From the NCBI RefSeq assembly GCF_000143415.4, contig NW_003314348.1, positions 5,309 to 69,308 of the forward strand: a stretch of 64,000 nt of DNA. The letters are read 5' to 3'. Origin of the DNA: Selaginella moellendorffii. Its lineage: Eukaryota > Streptophyta > Lycopodiopsida > Selaginellales > Selaginellaceae. A program made the translations under genes and the position numbers. Shown piece by piece: positions 56,850 to 64,000 of the stretch (position 1 is the stretch's first letter; each line of letters begins with the position of its first letter). The notes below the pieces were generated by a model. It did no database searches. It saw only the letters and a program-made list of their open reading frames with translations, and was not told where the DNA came from.

Positions 56850-58191
56850 TCACCTTTGCATCTCCGACTCGCTCTTGCGCATGTCAATGACGAACCGATA
56901 CTTGACATCCGACTTTGCCAGCCGCTCCATGGCCTCGTTGACGCTGCCCATCGTGATCTGCTCAACGATGGCCGTCACGTTGTGCTCCCCGCAGAAATCC
57001 ATCATCTCCTGCGTCTCTTTGATGCCCCCGATCAGGCTCCCAGCGATCATCCGACGTCCTGGGACATAAACCACACAAGATGAGGCACAAGAGGATTGAA
57101 ACTCATGTGTTACCAGCAAGGAGAGTTATGGGTGCTATCTGCAAAGGAGCGTCCGGTGCTCCAACCAAGACCATCTTGCCATTTACTTTGAGAAGCGCCA
57201 GCAGGGGCTCCAACGCGTGCTTCGCCGAGACGGTGTCAATGATATAGTCGATCGACATCGCGGCAGCCTGTGCACATATATAGAAGGAAATCTTGCAAGA
57301 AACTAAGGTGATTCTTACCGCCATTTGTTCTTTGTCCGTGCTAACCAGGAAATCGTCCACTCCAAGCAGCTCCCTGGCTTCCCTCTCCTTCTTTGGCGAC
57401 GTGCTAATCACCGTGACTTTCATGCCAAAGGCCTTGCCGAACTTGACAGCCATATGCCCCAGGCCTCCCAGTCCCACCACTCCAAAGCTCCGCCCAGCCT
57501 CCGCCATTCCAAAGTGTTTCATGGGGCTATACACCGTGATCCCGGCACACAGCAGTGGAGCTGCGGTGTCCAGCGGCAACTTTGCCGGGACCTTGATCAC
57601 AAAGCTGGGAAGTTCCATCAAGGAAAAGGTTGGCATACTGTTCATAGATGGAAGAAAAGCCAAACACTAACCTCTCGTCCACGACGATGGCGGTCGAGAA
57701 GCCTCCCATGGTGTGGCTTCCATCCGGTAAGTGAGAATTGTAAGTCCACACAAGCTTTGGGCAGTAGTTCTCCAGGCCTTCGTTGCAAGAGTGGCAGTCA
57801 TGGCAAGAGCTAACGAGGCAGCCCACGGCCACACGGTCCCCGAGTGTAAAGCGGCTCACCGAGGAGCCCAGCTGTTCCACCACGCCAGTAATCTCGTGCC
57901 TGGAATAATAGAATCGCAAGAAGATATAGTAGCTTACCCAGGAACAACGGGAAAAATCGTTATCCCCCATCCGTTCCTGATCTGGTGTAAGTCCGAGTGG
58001 CAGATTCCGCAGTAGAGGATCTTAATCACCACGTCCGTGGCACTGGGATTCCTGCGGAACTCTTGCAATTCATCGAATCGAGGGAGGGAAAGCTCCAAGG
58101 ATTACCTCCGGGCGAGCTTGAAAGGGGCAAGAACACCCGCCGCATCCCTTGCCGCCATCGCCATCGCCTCAAATCCAGCGCTCTTGCCCAT
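56850..58191 (-). CDS. CAD: Cinnamyl alcohol dehydrogenase
   Basis: Six exons: 58191-58106, 58051-57938, 57899-57672, 57604-57319, 57267-57114 and 57058-56850 (358 residues). CAD is a cytosolic zinc- and NADPH-dependent enzyme that reduces hydroxycinnamaldehydes to monolignols. Catalytic zinc ligands are Cys46 (CGICHSD), His68-Glu69 (GHE) and Cys162. Structural zinc ligands are Cys99, Cys102, Cys105 and Cys113. The dinucleotide motif GLGGLGH lies at 187-193, and Ser212 (STSPKK) marks NADPH preference. The substrate-pocket residues cannot separate true CAD from related aldehyde reductases by eye. A decayed retrotransposon begins within 150 bases of its ATG, so its promoter may be shortened or supplied by the LTR. 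Confidence 0.94.
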
Positions 58192-58314
58192 ATCTTCCCG
58201 ATCGATCGAAGCGAGCACTCTCAGGGACGTAAAAGGACGTCCGGGGAACTCAACCACTACTTTTTGAAGGAATCTAATTGTGATAAAGTATATTTTTGAT
58301 ATGATGGTTATGAT
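58192..58314. other. Residual CAD upstream region
   Basis: About 120 bases between the CAD start codon and the first recognisable LTR sequence. It turns AT-rich at about 58260. I see no TATA box placed convincingly for CAD. Confidence 0.5.
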
Positions 58315-58484
58315 ATCAATAATTATGAGTGCTTGGAATATGGAAAGGGAATACAAAACATATGCATATCAATTAACCCAAAAACTTTAAATTATATACA
58401 AGAGTGAGTGGTTTGGATTGAAATCAATTTGACAGCTATCAAAATTCCATTATACTAATATTAGCTATACATTTGGCCCTCACA
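58315..58484 (-). repeat. 3' LTR fragment of the family 3 element
   Basis: Aligns with 62831-62998 and 16560-16727, ending CCCTCACA. Left of about 58315 the similarity to the other copies stops, so this LTR is truncated. Confidence 0.8.
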
Positions 58485-58499
58485 TCATCCCCTCCTCTC
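58485..58499 (-). other. Polypurine tract of the family 3 element
   Basis: The complement reads GAGAGGAGGGGATGA directly before the LTR start TGTGAGG. Confidence 0.8.
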
Positions 58500-58996
58500 A
58501 GAACATGCAGATATGTAAATGGTATTAATTGCTCTTAATCATTTTCTATAAAGCATTTCAACTGTTACACATGCACAATCTTTGGAGGATCGGCCTGCTA
58601 TACGTTATGCCAAACCTCATAAACTTGTGGTTCGACTTGCCATAACACTCAATATGGTCCTTTCCACTGCACAAGGAGCTCTTTATATAAACCACATACC
58701 ATAAGATAGGGAAAATGGACTAACACCAAATCCTTCATTTTGTACTCTGCAGGTGGACAATGATAAGAGTTGTACCGCTATTGTTGTCCCATTTGTACGT
58801 GGCCTAAGTGTTAGGCAAACTCTACTCAAACAAGTGGAAGAATGCTCATCAAATATTGATCTCATGACCTAGCATTGGCAGCACGTGGCAATCGCGAAGG
58901 TAAACCCAGCTCCGTTGGTAATATTGGATCATAACCATATAAAAGTTTATATGGTGAAGCACCAACAGAACTCTACACCCCTGTGACATATGAATA

Positions 58997-61900
58997 TCAA
59001 AGAGACGGTAAATAACCATCCCAATCCGAATGCTGAAAGTTCACATACTTCGCAATCATCCCCTTGAATGTCCAAACGAGCCATTCCACCAGACCGTCTG
59101 ATTGTGGATGATAAGCACTTGTGAAAGTGTGGCGTATCCCCAACCGAGACGTCAAAACATGAAATGCCTCAATCATAAATGCGGGACCATTATCTGAAAG
59201 AATCCACTCTGGACAAGAATACTGGAACACCACTCGATTGAGGAGGAAGTATCCAATGGCAATTGCAGAGGCACTATCAAGAGCACCAACTTCCACCCAA
59301 CAAGTCAAATAGTCAGAAGCAATAATAATATACTCATTGCCAACAGTCAATCGTGGAAAAGGTCCCATAAGATCAAATGCCACTAACTCAAATGGATGGG
59401 AAACTACCAACCGTCCTTCCGCAGCCCGACGGGGAGTATTACAAACTTGGCACCAAACGCAGTTATGCACATACAGGATAATATCACGTCACATCTCTGG
59501 CCAATAGAAAGACCTGCGCAGCTTCTCGGTTACATGACGATGTCCCATATACCCACCTAGAACAAGAGAATCACGGTAAGCCTGGAGAAACCGTGGAACA
59601 AAAATAAAAGGCACCATTAGCTATAAATGATTATTAGGATCCGTCCTCACAAAATAAAGAAGGCCGTCTTCAAAGCGATATTGAGAATATAAATGCCAAA
59701 AAGGCAAGTCATCAGCAAGTGATGCAAGATTTTCAAACCCATCTCAAAGCCTTTAAATTCATAGCTCAATCTTTTGAGCTTCGCGAACCTCATCAAGAGA
59801 AGGTAGATCTTGCTCTGTGCCTTGTGGATACTAAACGTCAAGTACAGCAACCGCCGATAGCACAGAATCCTCATCTAGAAAATCCACAGAGGCTGGAACA
59901 ATAGGCTCGTCAGAAACATGAGAAGAAAATGGAGAAGGAAGAGGAGCTTGAGAAAGAGCATCAGCATCAGCCATAGAACTCCCTAGTTGATGAACAACAT
60001 CAAAATTATATATTTGAAGTTTCAAAGCCTATCGAGCAGTACGACCAACCAGGTTCTTCCATTTTAATAATGAAGTAATAGCAGCATGATCACCTTCAAG
60101 TAACATCCGAGAACCATGTAGATATGCATGAAGTTTCTCGAAACCCCAAACTACTGCTAAACACTCCTTTGTCGTGGAGTAGTTCATTTCCACTGGTTGT
60201 AATATATGGCTTATATACGCAATAGGATGGCGCTGACCAGGCACACTCGAGCTCTCTTGCATCAACACACCTCCAAAACCAATGTCAAAAGCATCCATGC
60301 ACAAAATAAAAGGTCAAGTGTAGTTAGAATATGCCAAAACCGGAGGAGTTGTCAATAGCTCTTTAAGATCCCTAAACGCCCGCTCACAATCCAGAGACTA
60401 GATGAAAGATGATGTTGATGACTTCAACAACGCTCGCAATAGTGTAGTGTGATCAAAAAGATGATCCACAAAACGACTAAGATACTACACCTTGCCTAAG
60501 AAGCACTACACATCATTCACACACTTTGGAGTAGGGAACTTTAAAACAGCCACAAGTTTGTCAGGATCAACTTGCAAACCCTCACGAGAAATACAGTATC
60601 TAGGGTAAGTTGTATCTTGGACCCAAACACCCACTTCGACCACTTCAGTTTTAAACCAGCATCGCGTAGCTGATCCAACACTTTACAAACATCACGAACA
60701 TGCTCCTCCCATGTCCCCTTTGAGTGAATCAAGACATCATTAATGAAGTTAGTAGTGACCTCCAGCATATTGCAAGAACCTCATCCATCATCTGCTGGAA
60801 AGTTGCTAGAACATTGTTCAAACCAAACGGCGTCACCAAAAACTCGTACAAACCAAATAGTGTACGAAAAGTAGTCTTAGGAATATCTTCTTCAGCCATT
60901 AGTACTTGTCAATACCTAGAAGCAAGATCTAGTTTGGTGAACTAATGACTTCGCCCTAGACGATCCAAGAGATCAGCAGTGTGAGGAGGGTACACATCTG
61001 GGATCATCACTTCATTTAATGGACAATAGTCGATGTAGAAATGAATACTCCCATTAAGCTTCGTCACAAGATTAGGTTTACATGCCCAAAAACTCCGCTA
61101 CTTCTGAATAACACCCTTCTCCAACATCTCCTTGACATTTGCACATAAAATCTTGATCTCCTTGGGTGACTGATGACGAACGGGAACCTTGATTGGACGA
61201 GCATCCCCGGTTGGAATTGGATGACATGTGGCAACCTTGGCCCCAAACTATAGGTCAAATTCAAAGAGATCAGAATACTCTTTCATAAGCCGGTCCACCG
61301 CTGCAACATAAAGATCGTTGGAGGGATCGGAAAAGGGAAGAGCAGAACAAGATAGAAACATAGGAGGAAATAGTGGGGGAACAAAAGTAATGAAAGCAGA
61401 GGTAGAAGGAGAGGGACAAAAAGGTACAGAAGTGAGAGGAATGGATGAAACATAAGGAAGTATGAGATAAAGGGGAGAAGCCTGAAAGTCACACTTGGCA
61501 TGATTGTGTTGCAACCAATCCATACCAAGAATGAGGTCAAACGCTTGACTCGGCACCACCCGCAACGACTGCAACTCAAGCTCAAGATCGCCCACACGCA
61601 CAACCAGGTCCTCCTCATCCCGTGCACATGCATGTGTACGGCCGTTGCCATAAAGAATGAAAACTAGTTTTGCCACATGATGCAAGTATAGACGACAATG
61701 TGTGGCAACAGGACGAGCAATAGAAAATAAACTCGAACCTATATCAACCAACACGGAGAGAACAATAGGAGACCTCTTGTTATAAAAACAAGCTTGGAAA
61801 GTAAACACTGGATGAACTGGTGCCGAGTGAACCCCTTGATGATACCCCCGAAAGAAAAATGGAAGGGTCACTGACTTATTCGCGCAAGGTCCCTCAGTTT

Positions 61901-62419
61901 ACTCGCGTGAGTCCTCGTTTCCCGGATGCATCTTGGTGTCCAAACCTTCCACTGTAGCAACACTAATGGGACGTTGTTGACACCAAGGTCTTTGAAGATG
62001 TTCGGGAGAACACTCTAATCCCCACGAGTGGCTACACTCAAACCATTGTACCATTGCAACGCCATCCCTTGGAAACACATGGGAAACTCACGCAAACATT
62101 GAGTATTATCCGAAGAATGATATGTGGCAATCACTATGAAGTGATCAAACCAATGGTACACATTATCCCCAAGATTCCTGCGAAAGAACTCCGGTCGAAT
62201 GCGAGGATTGGCACTAAGAGGAGGAGGAGTTGTACCACGTGTCGTGAATGTCACCATAAATTGAGTTTGGTTGTTCAATTGCAAACACATAGCATCAAGC
62301 AATTGGACCAACTGCTGCTCAATGTAAGCAACCAAAGAGAACGACTTGAGAGACGATCCGTTGGAGTTCAAATATAGAGGGAAAAGGGCCCATGAACAAG
62401 AGTGCACCCCCTTTTCCAA
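58997..62419 (-). pseudogene. Broken gag-pol of the family 3 element
   Basis: Fragments in changing frames. 62419-62015: gag (RRNLGDNVYHWFDHF, GMALQWYNGLS). 61871-61248: protease with VDIGSS in place of the usual DTGSS and FDLILGMDWLQ. 61264-60541: RT pieces. 60304-60029: RNase H (MDAFDIGFGGVLMQ, HPIAYISH). 60025-59831: the RNase H to integrase linker (ADALSQAP). 59470-58997: integrase core (VAFDLMGPFPR, ILSDNGPAF, SAYHPQSDG). The catalytic RT box lies in a stretch with stops. This is an inactive copy. Confidence 0.88.
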
Positions 62420-62499
62420 TTGGTTAAGGGTCTTGGGATATTTGGGGTTAAGTGTCCTTGGGTTTGAATAGTACTGGGCTGGGTGACCTCCCGGGGAAG

Positions 62500-62998
62500 T
62501 CCAAACTCAAGAGCTTACACTCAAGAGTTAAAGGAGAAGATTGTTAATCTGCTATGAAGATGAATGAAAAAGAAAGAGTAAAAGAAGATAAATGACAAAA
62601 AGTTAGAAGGAAATAGTAGATCTAGACAATGCAAAAAGCTAAATCTAAAGGAAATGGAAAAAACTAAATCTAGATAATGCAAAAGCTAGATCTAAACCAA
62701 AATCCCAAATTCAAGCACTCCTCAGAAGGTGCTATTCACCTCCACCAATATGAGTGGAATATAGAAAGGGAATACAGAAAATGTGCATATCAATTAGCCT
62801 AATCCTCAGAAGGTGCTATTCACCTCCACCAATATGAGTGGAATATAGAAAGGGAATACAGAAAATGTGCATATCAATTAGCCTAAAAACCCTAGCTCAG
62901 GAGTGAGTGGTCCGAATTGAAACTAATTCGATGACTACCAAAATCCCACTACGCTAATATTAGTATATAGCATTGTAGCCGTACACTTAGCTCTCACA
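62500..62998 (-). repeat. 5' LTR region of the family 3 element
   Basis: Shares AGATCTAGACAATGCAAAAG and following blocks with 16470-16727. It ends CTCTCACA at 62998. The left edge is uncertain by tens of bases. Confidence 0.7.
62720..62887. repeat. 84-bp perfect tandem duplication inside the LTR
   Basis: 62720-62803 and 62804-62887 are identical for at least 80 bases (CCTCAGAAGGTGCTATTCAC to CAATTAGCCT). The same region is single-copy in the other two LTR copies, so the duplication happened in this copy, recently. Confidence 0.93.
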
Positions 62999-63766
62999 GA
63001 ACGATATTATAACCTTGAACGATGGTCATGTGGCTTTGGTTTGGGCGAAATTTAAAATCTCTTAAAGTGGTTTGAAAATTCTACTTGGTGTTTAAGCAAA
63101 ACTTAAGGGACTAATATACTTAGAATATACTTGGATTTTCTAGGATATTTTACCCTTATTCAGTTAAATTAATCTTATAATTTATAATCATATTTATAAT
63201 TTATAAACTTTCCTAAACACTTCATAATATATTCTTTAATATTCTACCATCTAATGGTTAATATGCAATAAGATTAATCTTGATTTACAAATTATAAACA
63301 TGTTTATAATTATTGATCAATTGGATTATTCAATGGCACTACAATTAAGCAAACCAAATGTTGTTTCATGCAAACATACAGCAATATATTTAAATTGTGG
63401 TGTCAAGACTTTTTACTTAAAATATGAATTCAGATAGTTTTGTTAATTCAGATAATATAAATATTTCTTCAAAAGATATAATTAAAACTTATATAGAAAT
63501 ACAAGAAGAATTAAAATTTTGCATGCCGCATGTGCTTAATAAAAGTGTTATTCCTGTTTATTAATAAAATTGGAAGTTTATAATCATAAATAAAAAGAAA
63601 CCTAATTTTATTACATATTGGTAGAATAAATTAGAATATACTAAGAAGTGTTTAGGAAAGTTGACAACTCATAACATGTTTATAAATTATAAATACAATA
63701 TTAATATAAATGAACAACAATTATTCAATAGTAGAACATTACCTACAACAAGAGACGCATTGGTGG
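62999..63766. other. AT-rich DNA with a diverged inverted repeat
   Basis: No gene. Bases 63205-63249 and the complement of 63619-63662 match over about 45 bases (AACTTTCCTAAACACTTC, ATATATTCT-like core, TTCTACCA), with weaker extension on both sides including ATAATTTATAAAC. Arms are about 370 bases apart. This could be a decayed MITE or foldback element. Confidence 0.6.
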
Positions 63767-64000
63767 TTAGAAAAGTGAAAAACTAAGTTCCAGCCACAGG
63801 AGTACTGCATGAGAAGCCAAAGTCAACGCTGATGGTATCTGCAGCTGAATGGTGGAAACAGAATCAGTGTACATGGAGAATAGTACGCGAATGTATTTCA
63901 AAACGAAGTTGTACGCCATCATTGCCACGTCAGTGTACCCGCCATTTCGAGTCCTCCGGTGCTCAAGCATGGCGACGATGTGCTTGTTTCTTATGGGGGG
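63767..64000 (-). CDS. Hypothetical reading frame, open at the window edge
   Basis: A minus-strand frame that is open from the window end to a TAG at 63767-63769 (about 77 codons; ATG at 63970). Composition and codon use differ from the AT-rich flank. I do not recognise it: EHRRTRNGGYTDVAMMAYNF is followed by a hydrophobic C-terminus (ASHAVLLWLELSF). It could be the last exon of a gene to the right. Confidence 0.35.
   Translation of the reverse strand, partial: PPIRNKHIVAMLEHRRTRNGGYTDVAMMAYNFVLKYIRVLFSMYTDSVSTIQLQIPSALTLASHAVLLWLELSFSLF

Larger units (their letters stand above)
58315..62998 (-). mobile_element. Decayed Ty3/gypsy LTR retrotransposon (family 3)
   Basis: A minus-strand element. 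Its 3' LTR (about 58315-58484) and 5' LTR (about 62500-62998) share the GGAATATAGAAAGGGAATAC and ACTAATATTAG blocks and end CTCACA. The complement of 58485-58499 (GAGAGGAGGGGATGA) is a good polypurine tract. Coding order right to left is gag, protease, RT, RNase H, integrase. No chromodomain was found downstream of integrase. The primer site could not be located, so the 5' LTR edge is approximate. Confidence 0.85.

Overview
The window reads as nuclear DNA of a land plant. It carries plant-only families (PPR, DUF863, NPH3/BTB, tonoplast aquaporin, trichome-birefringence-like, JASON-like, phytoglobin, cinnamyl alcohol dehydrogenase). Genes are very tightly packed, introns are about 45-60 nt with normal GT-AG ends, and Ty3/gypsy LTR retrotransposons flank the genes. 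Tiny introns, compact genes and a PPR/OZ RNA-editing toolkit fit a lycophyte such as Selaginella. That assignment is inference, not a database match.

Layout. 1-16.7 kb is a retrotransposon cluster. It holds a minus-strand Ty3/gypsy chromovirus (5' LTR 7311-8453, broken gag-pol, chromodomain at 856-1170) with a second LTR nested in its integrase (1568-3262). Next comes a plus-strand element with both LTRs, PBS and polypurine tract but about 5 kb of internal DNA without any recognisable gag or pol (8902-15150, LARD-like). A chimeric LTR and a remnant of a third family (to 16727) follow. 17.1-58.2 kb is the gene island: PPR, eIF3f, JASON-like, RPL12, TBL, DUF863, an OZ-type Ran-binding zinc-finger protein with a huge RGG tail, HAD-like, TIP aquaporin, TOUGH/GPATCH1, a GRF/CCHC zinc-finger protein, a CIB-like EF-hand protein, a haemoglobin with a transit-peptide-like extension, a small charged protein, NPH3/BTB, MYBBP1A/POL5, CLASP and CAD. 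58.3-63.0 kb is a third, decayed minus-strand Ty3/gypsy element sitting right upstream of CAD. 63.0-64.0 kb is AT-rich DNA with a diverged inverted repeat and an ORF that runs off the edge.

How the genes fit together. Three gene pairs are divergent, with ATG-to-ATG gaps of only 86-410 bp that carry telo-box motifs (AAACCCTAA or its complement). They serve RNA or translation genes such as TOUGH, MYBBP1A and the OZ protein, and RPL12 has the same motif. Two genes point to organelle RNA metabolism (PPR, OZ-RGG); others cover translation and ribosome biogenesis (eIF3f, RPL12, MYBBP1A), microtubules (CLASP) and cell wall (TBL, CAD). I built the exon models by hand from splice signals, reading-frame continuity and remembered family alignments. 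Every multi-exon model given closes in frame, but none is checked against transcripts.
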